Positions 35,553 to 44,404 of a stretch of 64,000 nt of DNA are shown here, one piece after another. This DNA comes from Arthrobacter globiformis (lineage in GTDB: Bacteria; Actinomycetota; Actinomycetes; Actinomycetales; Micrococcaceae): contig NZ_QLNP01000098.1 in NCBI RefSeq assembly GCF_003261175.1, positions 369,478-433,477 on the forward strand, read 5' to 3'. Both the position numbers and the translations under genes were made by a program. Positions within the stretch are counted from its first letter, which is position 1; every line of letters starts with the position of its first letter. The notes below the pieces were generated by a model. That model was not told the DNA's origin, did no database searches, and worked only from the letters and a program-made list of their open reading frames with translations.

Positions 35553-36815
35553 TCAGGGATGCTGCAGGCTCGCCTCGTCCTGCCGCCGCTGCCGCCCGGA
35601 GGCGGGGTGCACGACGGCGGTGATCACCGCCGTCGTGCACCCCAGGATGATGACGGCAGTAGCCAGCGCCTGCCAGCCGAGGGACTGGAACACCAGTCCT
35701 CCTGCCCAGCCCAGGATGCTGGAGCCGAGGTAGTACGCGAGGTTGTACAGCGATGCCGCCTGTGCCCGGCCGGTCTGGGCAATGGCTCCGGTCCAGCCTG
35801 CGCCGATGCTGTGCGCAGCGAAGAAGCCGCCGGTGAAGATGACGAGCCCGGCCAGTATTAGCGCCAGTACCTGGGTGAGGGTGAGGGCCAGGCCCGCCGC
35901 CATGACGGCAATGCCGGCCAGCAGCACGGTGCGCCGGCCGAAGCGCTGCGTCAGGGCGCCGGCCCAGCGCGAGGTCGCGGTGCCCGACAGATAGGCCAGG
36001 AAGATGAGGCTGATGAGCGTGGCGGGAAGGCTAAACGGCTCGCCGGAGAGCCGGAACCCGAGATAGTTGTAGACGGCCACAAAGCCGCCCATCAGCAGGA
36101 AGGCCTGCACGTAAAGTGCCAGCAGCCTCGGGTTGGCCAGATGGCCGGACAGCGTCCTGGCCGCACCGCGGAGGCCTCGGCCCCGGGCCGGGCTGAAGCC
36201 GCGGGCCTTGGGGATCAGGACCAGGAAGAGCACGGCGGCCACGGTGGCCAGAATGGAGACCGAGAGCGCGGCGGCGCGCCATCCCCATAATTCCCCGGCC
36301 GGTCCGGCGACGAGCCTTCCCGCCAGGCCGCCCAGTGTGGTGCCCGCGACGTAGCTGCCCGCGGCCACGGCGGCGTGCGCCCGGTCGATTTCCTCGTTGA
36401 GGTAGGCGATGGCGATGGCAGGAATGCCGCCCAGGGCCATGCCCTCCAGCATCCGGAGGCCGAGCAGGACGGGGAAGGACGTGGCCAGGGGCACCAACAG
36501 GCCCAGTGCCGTGGCCAGGCAGATTCCCCAGGTCATGGCCTTCACCCTCCCGATCCGGTCTGCGAGGAACGACCAGGGAATGACGGTGACGGCGAGGCCG
36601 ACGGTGGCCAGCGAAATGGTCAGCGCGGCTTCGGCCGCTGTAACCCGAAGCTCGGCGGCCATCACGGGGAGCACGGCCTGGGTGGAATAGAGCTGCGCGA
36701 AGGTGGCCACGCCGGCGAACGCGAGGCCGGCCAGGATCCTGCCGTAGGCCTGTGAACCCTTCCGGTGCCCGTTCCACTCCAGGTTTCCGGGGGCGTGCTT
36801 GTGGGGCGTTGGCAT
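35553..36815 (-). CDS. MFS transporter, YnfM-like
   Basis: 420 residues with twelve helices. The first helices read AGLAFAGVATFAQLYSTQAV and TISLATVGLAVTVIPWSFLA followed by DRIGRVKAM; YSTQAVLP and the DR.GR loop are typical of the arabinose/drug-efflux subgroup. Divergent from a LysR regulator, the classical arrangement for a regulator with its target exporter. ATG 36815 follows TACGCT and six bases on the minus strand. Confidence 0.88.
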   Translation of the reverse strand: MPTPHKHAPGNLEWNGHRKGSQAYGRILAGLAFAGVATFAQLYSTQAVLPVMAAELRVTAAEAALTISLATVGLAVTVIPWSFLADRIGRVKAMTWGICLATALGLLVPLATSFPVLLGLRMLEGMALGGIPAIAIAYLNEEIDRAHAAVAAGSYVAGTTLGGLAGRLVAGPAGELWGWRAAALSVSILATVAAVLFLVLIPKARGFSPARGRGLRGAARTLSGHLANPRLLALYVQAFLLMGGFVAVYNYLGFRLSGEPFSLPATLISLIFLAYLSGTATSRWAGALTQRFGRRTVLLAGIAVMAAGLALTLTQVLALILAGLVIFTGGFFAAHSIGAGWTGAIAQTGRAQAASLYNLAYYLGSSILGWAGGLVFQSLGWQALATAVIILGCTTAVITAVVHPASGRQRRQDEASLQHP

Positions 36816-36827
36816 GCCTTCAGCGTA
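36816..36827 (-). promoter_or_regulatory. Leaderless promoter of the YnfM-like MFS gene
   Basis: On the minus strand TACGCT (36827-36822), six bases (GAAGGC), then ATG 36815. Confidence 0.5.
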
Positions 36828-36852
36828 GATCTATGCTGACCTAGTATCCAAT

Positions 36853-36876
36853 GCATGATTCGTCAGTGATTCATGC
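36853..36876. promoter_or_regulatory. Candidate LysR binding site
   Basis: GCATGA (36853-36858) and TCATGC (36871-36876) form an inverted repeat with 12 bases between, in the middle of the MFS/LysR divergent region. Confidence 0.45.
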
Positions 36877-36905
36877 TGGAACGGATTGAATGACGGAGGG
36901 AAACA

Positions 36906-37892
36906 GTGGATATCGAGCACAGGCAGCTGGTGCAGCTGCTTCCGATTCTGCCGTTGCTGGCGGAGCTTGGGCGGACGCAGCACATCACCGAAACCGCCGA
37001 GCTGCTCGGCGTTCCGCAGTCGACGGTCAGCCGTGCGCTGGCGCGCGCCAGCGCCGTGGTGGGGACCGAGCTGCTGGTCAGGGACGGCAGGGGAGTCCGG
37101 CTGACACCTGCCGCCACTGCGCTGCTGCCCTATGTGGAATCGGCGCTCGCCGAGTTCCGTGCCGGCCTGGACCTCGTCCGGCACGAATCGGAGGTGGTGC
37201 GTGGCCGGGTGGCCGTGACCTTCCAGCACACGTTCGGCGAGGCGACGCTGCCCCTGCTCATCAGCGCATTCCGGGGCCGCTATCCGCAGACGGAGTTCGA
37301 TCTCCGCCAAGGCTCCCGCGACAGCTGCCTGGCGGAACTCTCCTCCGGCGCCGCCGATCTCGCGCTGACTGCGCCAGTGGCGCCAGCCAGCAGGGCCATC
37401 GGCTCCGCCGCGCTGTACCGGGAACCGCTGCGGCTCGTGGTGCACCACCGGCACCCGCTGGCGGACCGGAAGTCCGTGGCCATGGCCGAGATCCGGAAAG
37501 ATCCGTTCGTTGCGCTCGGATCCGGCTACGGGCTGCGCTCCCTGGCGGAGGCCCTGTTCCGGGAGGCCGGATTCAGACCGCGGATCGCCTTCGAAAGCCA
37601 GGATTCACACACCGCGCGTGGTCTGGTGTCCGCCGGGTTGGGCGTCAGCATCCTCCCCCCGGAGGGAGGCAGCGGACCGGGCCGCGGCGTCACGGCGGAC
37701 ACCGGCGACCTGGGCTGGGTCGAAATTGCGCTGGAATCGGAACTGGCGTACCGCGAGATCGGCCTGGCGTGGCGGGAGCGCCGCAGCGGGCGGGAGAGCG
37801 AACCTGACGCCGTCAGGCTCTTCCGGGAGTTGGTGCTGGAGGAGGGGCCAGGGCTGCTGGCGGGGCTGGTCCGGTCCCGCTCAGGCGCCTGA
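36906..37892 (+). CDS. LysR family transcriptional regulator
   Basis: 328 residues. The N-terminal helix-turn-helix is HITETAELLGVPQSTVSRAL, then ARASAVVGTELLVRDGRGVR. The C-terminal effector domain is the periplasmic-binding-like fold of the family (GRVAVTFQHTFGEATLPLLI and VSAGLGVSILP). It is divergent from the YnfM-like exporter, which it likely activates in response to a small molecule. GTG 36906 is preceded by GGAGGG at seven bases. Confidence 0.9.
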   Translation: MDIEHRQLVQLLPILPLLAELGRTQHITETAELLGVPQSTVSRALARASAVVGTELLVRDGRGVRLTPAATALLPYVESALAEFRAGLDLVRHESEVVRGRVAVTFQHTFGEATLPLLISAFRGRYPQTEFDLRQGSRDSCLAELSSGAADLALTAPVAPASRAIGSAALYREPLRLVVHHRHPLADRKSVAMAEIRKDPFVALGSGYGLRSLAEALFREAGFRPRIAFESQDSHTARGLVSAGLGVSILPPEGGSGPGRGVTADTGDLGWVEIALESELAYREIGLAWRERRSGRESEPDAVRLFRELVLEEGPGLLAGLVRSRSGA

Positions 37893-37930
37893 CGGGCCGC
37901 TGGCGCCGGGGCTCAAACCGGCGCCGGGCG

Positions 37931-38962
37931 CTAAACGTCCAGGAGAGCGCCCACGGCCTCGGCCACGGGTCCCGTCCTGGCCGAGCGCCAGCCCTTCCCC
38001 GCCCAAAGGTTCAGCCGTTCCTGGTCACCTGCAGCGGCAGCTGCCGCTCGGATTGGAGCCGTCAGATGGTGGATGGCGGGGTAGCCCTCGGGGGCATCCC
38101 CGTGGTCGCGGACAAAGTCATTGACCAGCGCGCGTGCGTAACGGCCAGTAAACGCGCGGGTGGGTGTTGTTTCGGTGAAGCGGTCATCGCCCAGGGCGTC
38201 CTTGTGCAGCTGCCGCGCGCCGCTTTCGTCCGTCCGCAGCAGCGCCGTTCCCACCTGCGCGGCCACCGCCCCTGCGGCAATGGCCGACCGAACAGCGGCG
38301 GCGTCGGACACCGCGCCGGCGGCGATCAGCGGCAGGTCGACGGCGGCCGCCACCTCCCGGATCAGGTCCGCCGTCGACGGCGGCATCCCTCCAGTTTTCG
38401 TCACAGCCAGGAACGCGCCGGAGTGGGCACCGGCGCTGCTGTGCTGGACGACGAGGGCGTCGACTCCGCGGTCCGCTGCCAGCCCGGCCTCGGCCCGGCT
38501 GGTGACCGTGGCGATGACCGTGGACCCCGCCTTCCGAAGCGCCTCGACAACTGCGGAATCGGGCAATCCGAACGCGAAGCTGACCAGTTCCACGGGGTGC
38601 TGCAGCAGGAGGTCGATCTTCGCCTGCCAGGCGTCGTCGTCGTCAAGCAGCAGGGGCGGCACGGCCACGCCATAGCGCCCTGCGTCGTGGCTGAGGCTGC
38701 TCCGGTACTCCTCGAGCCTTGCCACAGCGTCGGGCGAGGGGTTCAGCTGTGCATGGTCCGGCACAAAAACGTTGACCCCGAACCGGACACCGGCGTCCCG
38801 GCAGGCGCGGATCTCCGCACTGACCGCCTCCGCACTCTTGTACCCCGCGGCGAGAAAGCCAAGGCCTCCGGCGCGGTGGACGGCCCGGACGAAGTCCGGC
38901 GTGGACGTCCCGCCTGCCATGGGCGCTGCAATGATGCGGGAATCAATCTCGGCGTGGGGCAT
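37931..38962 (-). CDS. Nitronate monooxygenase (NMO family)
   Basis: 343 residues, a TIM-barrel flavoprotein opening with IIAAPMAGGTSTPDFVRAVH and AGGLGFLAAGYKSAEAV. The flavin-phosphate site is near LIAAGAVSDAAAVRSAIAAG and VAAQVGTALLRTDES. These FMN enzymes oxidise alkyl nitronates, including the toxin propionate-3-nitronate, or act on related compounds. ATG 38962 has AAGGAG six bases upstream on the minus strand. It diverges from the BadF-type kinase at 38999. Confidence 0.88.
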   Translation of the reverse strand: MPHAEIDSRIIAAPMAGGTSTPDFVRAVHRAGGLGFLAAGYKSAEAVSAEIRACRDAGVRFGVNVFVPDHAQLNPSPDAVARLEEYRSSLSHDAGRYGVAVPPLLLDDDDAWQAKIDLLLQHPVELVSFAFGLPDSAVVEALRKAGSTVIATVTSRAEAGLAADRGVDALVVQHSSAGAHSGAFLAVTKTGGMPPSTADLIREVAAAVDLPLIAAGAVSDAAAVRSAIAAGAVAAQVGTALLRTDESGARQLHKDALGDDRFTETTPTRAFTGRYARALVNDFVRDHGDAPEGYPAIHHLTAPIRAAAAAAGDQERLNLWAGKGWRSARTGPVAEAVGALLDV

Positions 38963-38986
38963 GGCCGGCTCCTTGGGGCTAATCAG

Positions 38987-38998
38987 TAATCTGTTCAG
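38987..38998 (+). promoter_or_regulatory. Leaderless promoter of the BadF-type kinase
   Basis: TAATCT at 38987-38992, six bases, then GTG 38999. Confidence 0.55.
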
Positions 38999-40000
38999 GT
39001 GACTAACTCTGACAACCTATCCGGTGTGGCCCCTGCTTCGTCCAACGCAGCCGCGTCCGATGCTGTTTCGCCCAGCACAGTCCCGGCCGGCGCCGCCGGT
39101 TCCAGCACGGGCGGCGCCAACGACGTCGTGATCGGCCTCGACATCGGAGGCACCAAGACGAGGGGCGTCCGGTTCGAGCACGGGGAACCGGTGGCCGACC
39201 AGAGCGTGGGCAGCGCCAACGTCCAGAACGTCAGCCGTGCGGAAGCAGCGGCGCACCTTGCGGAGCTTTTCGCCAAAATCGGCCGGGGGGCGGTGGCACA
39301 GGTCTATGCCGGCGCCGGCGGGATCGACACCGATGAGGACGCCGCCGCCCTGGCCGCCCTCATCGAGCCGCACGCCCCGGGGGCCCGGATCACCGTGGTC
39401 CACGACTCCCGGCTTCTGCTCGCGGCCGGCGGCGCCAGCACCGGCGTCGCTGTCATCGCGGGCACCGGCTCGGCGGCCTGGGGCGCGAACGGGGACGGCG
39501 GCGAGGCGCGGGCGGGCGGCTGGGGTTACCTCCTGGGCGACGAAGGCAGCGGTTACTGGCTGGGCCGCGAGGCGGTCCGCCACAGCCTGCGGCGTATGAA
39601 CCAGGGGCAGGAACCGGACGAGCTGACACGGGCACTCCTGGAGTCCTGCAACACCGATGACCCGAACAAGCTGATCGCGCTGTTCCACTCCCCGGACACC
39701 GGGCGGCGCTTCTGGGCGCAGCAGGCCCGGCTGGTGGTGGAGGCGGCCGATGCCGGCCATCGCGTCAGCCGGGACCTGATCGACCAGGCGGGCAAGGACC
39801 TGGCGGAGATGGCCGCCCAGGTCCTCCGGCAGTTGGGGCTGGACGGTCCGGTCATCCTGGGCAGCGGCCTGGGCATGAACGTTGTCCGGCTGCAGGATTC
39901 ATTCCGGAAGCACCTGGCGGCAGCCGGAGTCAGCGACGTGCGGATCCTGGCGCAGGACCCCGTTTTCGGTGTCCCGCTGCTGGTCCGCGGCCAGCCCTGA
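38999..40000 (+). CDS. BadF/BadG/BcrA/BcrD-type ATPase, N-acetylglucosamine kinase-like
   Basis: 333 residues. A Ser/Ala/Gly-rich N-terminal 40 residues precedes the ASKHA fold: phosphate-1 motif VVIGLDIGGTKTRGVRFEHG, AGAGGIDTDED, the adenosine-binding GVAVIAGTGSAAWGA, and the late GPVILGSGLGMNVVRL. This arrangement is shared by N-acetylglucosamine kinases and 2-hydroxyacyl-CoA dehydratase activators; with no dehydratase nearby, a sugar kinase role is more likely. It starts at a leaderless GTG. Confidence 0.8.
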   Translation: MTNSDNLSGVAPASSNAAASDAVSPSTVPAGAAGSSTGGANDVVIGLDIGGTKTRGVRFEHGEPVADQSVGSANVQNVSRAEAAAHLAELFAKIGRGAVAQVYAGAGGIDTDEDAAALAALIEPHAPGARITVVHDSRLLLAAGGASTGVAVIAGTGSAAWGANGDGGEARAGGWGYLLGDEGSGYWLGREAVRHSLRRMNQGQEPDELTRALLESCNTDDPNKLIALFHSPDTGRRFWAQQARLVVEAADAGHRVSRDLIDQAGKDLAEMAAQVLRQLGLDGPVILGSGLGMNVVRLQDSFRKHLAAAGVSDVRILAQDPVFGVPLLVRGQP

Positions 40001-40035
40001 CGCCGGGCCCTGACAGCGGGCCCTAGGACCGCGCC

Positions 40036-41082
40036 CTAGAACCGGGTCCGCGGCCTGAGCTTCACTCCGGGCAAGGGCGGCGCGGGGATCCTGCCTGCCT
40101 CGCGGCCCGCATCCGGCCCGTGGCCGCGGACCAGTCCGAAGCGCGCACCTTCCGCGGCCGGATCCGGCAGTTCGGCCTGGGCCTCCCAGTCCGCCCGCGC
40201 CTGGGCCACCTCCTCATGGGTCCTGCCCACGAAGTTCCACCACATCAGCAGCTCCTCCTGGAGCGGCTCGCCGCCGATCAGCACGAAGCGGGTCTCCGGC
40301 AGGGCGTCCACGGCCAAGACTTCGCGCCCGGCACCCAGGTAGCCCAGCGGCCCCGGGCCGATCTCCTGCCCGTCCACCGTCAGGCCGCCGTCGAGCACCA
40401 GGACGGCGTGCTCGAACGCCGGGTCGAGCGGGAAGGCGGCCGCCGCGCCGCAGCTGATGTCCGCGCCGACGATCGGCGTGTACATCGAGGCCCGCGAGGA
40501 AGCGCCGGCGAAGGTTCCCACCATCACCGTGGCGGTGAAGCCCGGGCCATGAACCGTGGGCAGGTCGCGGTGCTGCTCGAAGGCGGGAGGCCTGTCCCGC
40601 TCCCCGTCCGGCAACGCGACCCACAGCTGCAGCCCGCGCTGCAGCGGAAGCCCTGCACCGCCGTCGTCCATGCCACCGCCGTCGTCCGTGGCCGGCAGCA
40701 CGGCAAACTCGGAGTGCGAGACGCCGTGGCCCGCGGTCATGATGTTCAGCTCGCCGGGGCGGACAATGACGTCGCTGCCAACGCTGTCCCGGTGCCTGAT
40801 CTGCCCGGCCAGCGGCCACGTCACGGTCTGCAGCCCGGTGTGCGGGTGCGGCAGCACGGACATCGCCGTCCGGTCGGGGCCGAAGCTGTCCAGGAAGCAC
40901 CAGGCACCCACCGTCGGCAGGCCGCGCTGGGGCAGGGTGCGGAGTACCGACATGGCGCGGACCCCGCCGAGCGGCACTTCGCGTGCCGGCCACAGCTGCA
41001 GGCAGGGCCCGCCTCCCGTCCCTGTGTCCGGGCCGGCGGGCGGGCAGGTTTCCTCCTGCGGGAGGAGCTCCAGATTCGTCAC
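40036..41082 (-). CDS. Pirin family protein
   Basis: 348 residues. Two cupin domains; the metal site in the first is HPHTGLQTVTWPLAGQIRHR with the His pair, followed by GHGVSHSEFA. Pirins bind iron, and some are quercetin dioxygenases or regulators of metabolism. GTG 41082 is preceded on the minus strand by TAGAGT and six bases (leaderless). It diverges from a Nudix hydrolase, whose promoter faces away 44 bases on. Confidence 0.88.
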   Translation of the reverse strand: MTNLELLPQEETCPPAGPDTGTGGGPCLQLWPAREVPLGGVRAMSVLRTLPQRGLPTVGAWCFLDSFGPDRTAMSVLPHPHTGLQTVTWPLAGQIRHRDSVGSDVIVRPGELNIMTAGHGVSHSEFAVLPATDDGGGMDDGGAGLPLQRGLQLWVALPDGERDRPPAFEQHRDLPTVHGPGFTATVMVGTFAGASSRASMYTPIVGADISCGAAAAFPLDPAFEHAVLVLDGGLTVDGQEIGPGPLGYLGAGREVLAVDALPETRFVLIGGEPLQEELLMWWNFVGRTHEEVAQARADWEAQAELPDPAAEGARFGLVRGHGPDAGREAGRIPAPPLPGVKLRPRTRF

Positions 41083-41094
41083 AGTCCCACTCTA
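41083..41094 (-). promoter_or_regulatory. Leaderless promoter of the pirin gene
   Basis: On the minus strand TAGAGT (41094-41089), six bases, then GTG 41082. Confidence 0.5.
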
Positions 41095-41126
41095 GGACGG
41101 CTGCCTGCAGGCGGATAGCGCGGGGC

Positions 41127-41138
41127 TACGCTGGAGCC
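41127..41138 (+). promoter_or_regulatory. Leaderless promoter of the Nudix gene
   Basis: TACGCT at 41127-41132, six bases (GGAGCC), then ATG 41139. The same GGAGCC spacer occurs before the ABC exporter at 4240. Confidence 0.55.
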
Positions 41139-41600
41139 ATGAGCGTTCTCTTTGACACCCGCCCCGCCGCCTACGCGGTCATCATCCGCGACGGCGCCAT
41201 CCTTCTGGCGTACTGGAAGCAGGACGGCAAGGAAGGCTGGACACTGCCCGGCGGCGGGTTGGACCTGGCCGAGCACCCCGTGGACGGCTGCATCCGTGAG
41301 GTCTTCGAGGAGACGGGGTATCACGCCGAAATCGGCGAGATGCTTGGGATCGACGTCGGTCACTGGCCGGCGGATTCGCGGCTGGACGGGGCAGACCGCG
41401 ACTTCCAGGCGCTCCGCCTGGTCTATGAGGCGAGGGTGACTGGCGGGGAGCTCACCCACGAAACGAACGGCACCACCACGCATGCCGCGTGGATTCCGCT
41501 GCAGGACGTCAGTTCGCTGAACAGGGTGTCCCTGGTTGACGCGGCGCTTCGGCTGTTCTCGGAGCGGCCAGTTAACGGCAAGCTGGATTCACTGGACTGA
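41139..41600 (+). CDS. Nudix hydrolase
   Basis: 153 residues. The Nudix box is complete: GGLDLAEHPVDGCIREVFEE followed by TGY, with the metal-binding REVFEE glutamates. The enzyme hydrolyses a nucleoside diphosphate linked to another group, using Mg2+; the substrate cannot be told. The start was set at ATG 41139 by the leaderless promoter, 52 codons inside a longer frame that overlaps the pirin gene. Confidence 0.88.
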   Translation: MSVLFDTRPAAYAVIIRDGAILLAYWKQDGKEGWTLPGGGLDLAEHPVDGCIREVFEETGYHAEIGEMLGIDVGHWPADSRLDGADRDFQALRLVYEARVTGGELTHETNGTTTHAAWIPLQDVSSLNRVSLVDAALRLFSERPVNGKLDSLD

Positions 41601-41890
41601 TTTCCCTGCAGCCCCCCGGTTGCCCTAGCCAGCCGGCGCCCTGCTGGCTATTCTGGGGGAGTCCCCGGACCTTCTTGTCCGGCGGCGGCCAGTCCGGCAT
41701 GAACTTCGTACGGGGGAGGTGGACCTGATGATTGCAGATTTTGTGCGCGCTCCGCGCCTTCTCGAAAACACCTTCATTACTCCTGCCCCCGCTGCTGCCC
41801 ACTCGTAGCCAGCCCAGCGCGCACAGCGCAACTGTCCGCAGCGCAGCGCGTGCCGGCCGGCGGCATTTCGGGGCCAACCCGAGGTTCACA

Positions 41891-43048
41891 GTGAAAAATT
41901 CTTCCGGCACTCGTGCCAACCAGCTTCAAAACCAAACCCCTAACCCAACCCCTTTTCTAAACACTGATTTCATAAACATTGAGCCCCTGCCCGGCCCAAG
42001 CCAGTACGGTTTCACGGAGGCCAAGGCGCAGCACTTCGCGGCGCATCCGGCCGGCGGCGCCGAGGCTGCCGCGCGCGTCGTCCGGGTGGACCGGAACCGG
42101 ATCGTCGCGGCCACGGCCGTCGGACTGGTGCACCTGCCGTATCCGCCCGGTGCCGTGCCGGCCACCGGCGACTGGGTCTGGCTCGGCCGCAACAGGGCCG
42201 CGGAACCGGCCGTCGTCGGCGTTCTTCCGCGCACGTCGGAGCTGAGCCGTAAACGTGCCTTCGACCCGTCCACCCAGGCGCAGGTCCTCGCAGCGAACAT
42301 CGACATGGTGGGCGTGGTTGTTCCCGTCGACCGTCCGCTGAGCCACAACAGGCTCGAACGGACCCTGGTGGCCGTCTGGGATTCCGGCGCCACCCCGCTG
42401 GTGATCATCACGAAGGCGGACCTGGCGGACATCGCCGACGACGTCGTCGGGAAGGTGATCCTGCAAGCTGCCGGGGTGGATGTGGTGACCACCTCGGCGG
42501 AGCAGGGGGACGGCATCGACGAACTGCTCTCCAAGGTGCAGCCGGGGTGGACGCTCGCCCTGCTGGGCCCTTCAGGCGCCGGGAAGTCCACCCTCATCAA
42601 CGCGCTGGTGGGGCACCACGTCCGGTCCACCGGGGACGTGCGGGCCACTGACGGCAGGGGGCGGCACACCACGACGTCGCGGGAGCTGGTGCCGCTGCCC
42701 AATGGCGCCGTGCTGATGGACACTCCCGGTGTCCGCGGTTTCGGCCTGTTCGACGCCGAGGACGGCATGGAGGAGATGTTCGGCGATCTGCACGTGCTCT
42801 TCGAGCAGTGCCGCTTCTCCGACTGCGCCCATGACCGGGAACCCGGGTGCGCCGTCCGCGCGGCGCTCGACGACGGGTCCCTTGAGGAGAGGCGGTGGGC
42901 CAGTTACGTCAAGCTCCAGCGCGAACTCGCGGCCCTGGATCGGCGCCACGACGCTGCGGCGCGAAGGGCGTACCAGCGGGAATGGCACCAGAAGGTGGTG
43001 GTGGCCGGGCGGAGCCAGCGGGCCGCGGAACGCTACCGACATTCCTAG
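41891..43048 (+). CDS. rsgA: Ribosome small-subunit-dependent GTPase A
   Basis: 385 residues. A circularly permuted GTPase that helps mature the 30S subunit. Order of motifs: an OB-fold domain (about 45-150), G4 as ITKADLAD, then G1 as GPSGAGKST (Lys 232), G3 as DTPGVRGF, and the zinc-binding tail CRFSDCAHDREPGC. The start was taken at GTG 41891, where GAGG lies seven bases upstream. The first 35 codons are AT-rich and Asn/Thr/Pro-rich, unlike the rest of the gene. A large hairpin follows the stop. Confidence 0.9.
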   Translation: MKNSSGTRANQLQNQTPNPTPFLNTDFINIEPLPGPSQYGFTEAKAQHFAAHPAGGAEAAARVVRVDRNRIVAATAVGLVHLPYPPGAVPATGDWVWLGRNRAAEPAVVGVLPRTSELSRKRAFDPSTQAQVLAANIDMVGVVVPVDRPLSHNRLERTLVAVWDSGATPLVIITKADLADIADDVVGKVILQAAGVDVVTTSAEQGDGIDELLSKVQPGWTLALLGPSGAGKSTLINALVGHHVRSTGDVRATDGRGRHTTTSRELVPLPNGAVLMDTPGVRGFGLFDAEDGMEEMFGDLHVLFEQCRFSDCAHDREPGCAVRAALDDGSLEERRWASYVKLQRELAALDRRHDAAARRAYQREWHQKVVVAGRSQRAAERYRHS

Positions 43049-43053
43049 ACTGG

Positions 43054-43114
43054 AGTTTTTGTCCAGATAATGGCTCCAAGAGCCCTCGGAGCGCCCATTA
43101 TCGGGACAAAAACT
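43054..43114. repeat. Long interrupted palindrome downstream of rsgA
   Basis: AGTTTTTGTCC-A-GATAATGG (43054-43073) pairs with CCATTATC-G-GGACAAAAACT (43095-43114), and the loop contains an inner CTCC/GGAG stem. It begins six bases after the rsgA stop. It may act as the rsgA terminator, but its A/T-rich symmetric ends and size resemble the intergenic palindrome at 46908. Confidence 0.75.
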
Positions 43115-43315
43115 ACTCCACCCATCCGGGTGGGGGAGGACGCCGAATCAATCGTGTTTGTCTCCGAATGATTACGGTATCCGTGCCTGCGGCGGTTTTG
43201 CTTCTGGCACTGGTTACGCTGTGTCAAGGCGCGCTTTACAGCCAAAAAACAGCGTGCTTATGATCAATTCGCTTTACCGTCCGATGTTGCCGCCCAACAG
43301 TTAGGTAAGCCGGGT

Positions 43316-44404
43316 GTGGCCGAAGCCATGATCGAGTTCCAGAGCGTCACCAAGCAGTACCAGAGCGGGCAACCGGCGGTGGACCAGCTGAGCATGTCCA
43401 TCGACCGCGGCTCCATCACGGTGTTCGTAGGACCATCAGGCTGCGGCAAGACCACCTCCCTGCGCATGATCAACCGGATGGTGGAGCCCACTTCCGGGAC
43501 CATCACGGTCGGCGGCCGCGACGTCACCTCCGTGCCTGCAGCTGAACTCCGGCGCTCCATGGGCTACGTCATGCAGTCCTCCGGGCTGATGCCGCACCGC
43601 TCCGTGGTGGACAACATCGCCACCGTGCCCCGGCTCAACGGCGTCTCGAAAGCCGACGCCCGCAAGCGCGCGGAGGAACTGCTCGACGTCGTGGGGCTGG
43701 CCCCCTCGCTGGGCAAGCGGTATCCGTCGCAGCTCTCGGGCGGCCAGCAGCAGCGCGTTGGCGTTGCCCGGGCGCTCGCCGCCGATCCGCCGGTCCTGCT
43801 GATGGACGAGCCCTTCAGCGCCGTGGATCCCGTGGTCCGCGACGAACTCCAGCAGGAACTCCTGCGCCTGCAGCGGGACCTGGCCAAGACCATCGTCTTT
43901 GTCACGCACGACATCGACGAGGCCACCGTGCTGGGGGACAAGGTGGCGGTCTTCGCCGTCGGCGGCAAGCTGGCGCAGTACGCCACGCCCGAGGAGATCC
44001 TCCGGGCACCGGCCAACGAGTTCGTGGCTTCCTTTGTGGGCCGGGACCGCGGGTTCCGGCACCTCGCGTTCACCACGGCCGACGGCGTCGCGGTCCACCC
44101 CGTGGACACGGTCGCCCGGGGCGGGGACGCCAGGGCCAACGCCGGCGACTGGCGCCTGGTGGTGGATGACCAGCAGCGCCCGCTCGGTTGGGAGGGGCCC
44201 GGCCTCGACTCCCAACTCATCCCCGGCGGCTCCCTGTTCCGGCCGGGCGACACCCTGCGGCGCGCCCTCGATGCCGCGCTGTCCTCGCCATCGGGGCTCG
44301 GCGTTGCGGTGGACGGCGACGGCAAGGTTGCCGGCGTCGTCAAGGGGCCGGAGGTTCTCGCTGTCATCGAATCCGCACGCCAGGTCCGGCAGGGCGCCCT
44401 CTGA
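43316..44404 (+). CDS. Quaternary amine ABC transporter, ATP-binding subunit (OpuCA-like)
   Basis: 362 residues. ATPase motifs: GPSGCGKTT (Walker A), LSGGQQQRVGVARALAADP, LLMDEPFSAVDP and the switch H in FVTHDIDEA. After about residue 240 is a CBS-like segment (PSGLGVAVDGDGKVAGVVKG), as in OpuCA subunits that sense ionic strength. It drives import of glycine betaine, choline or a similar osmoprotectant. GTG 43316 or ATG 43328 could be the start; no clear ribosome site is present. Its last base is shared with the next start. Confidence 0.88.
   Translation: MAEAMIEFQSVTKQYQSGQPAVDQLSMSIDRGSITVFVGPSGCGKTTSLRMINRMVEPTSGTITVGGRDVTSVPAAELRRSMGYVMQSSGLMPHRSVVDNIATVPRLNGVSKADARKRAEELLDVVGLAPSLGKRYPSQLSGGQQQRVGVARALAADPPVLLMDEPFSAVDPVVRDELQQELLRLQRDLAKTIVFVTHDIDEATVLGDKVAVFAVGGKLAQYATPEEILRAPANEFVASFVGRDRGFRHLAFTTADGVAVHPVDTVARGGDARANAGDWRLVVDDQQRPLGWEGPGLDSQLIPGGSLFRPGDTLRRALDAALSSPSGLGVAVDGDGKVAGVVKGPEVLAVIESARQVRQGAL

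Noticed and set aside
40983-41138. Longer Nudix protein starting at 40983
   Set aside because: The extra segment overlaps the pirin gene and lies upstream of the Nudix promoter.
44188-44403. Longer OpuC permease starting at 44188
   Set aside because: It would overlap 70 codons of the ATPase gene; ATG 44404 gives the normal N-terminus and the coupled junction.
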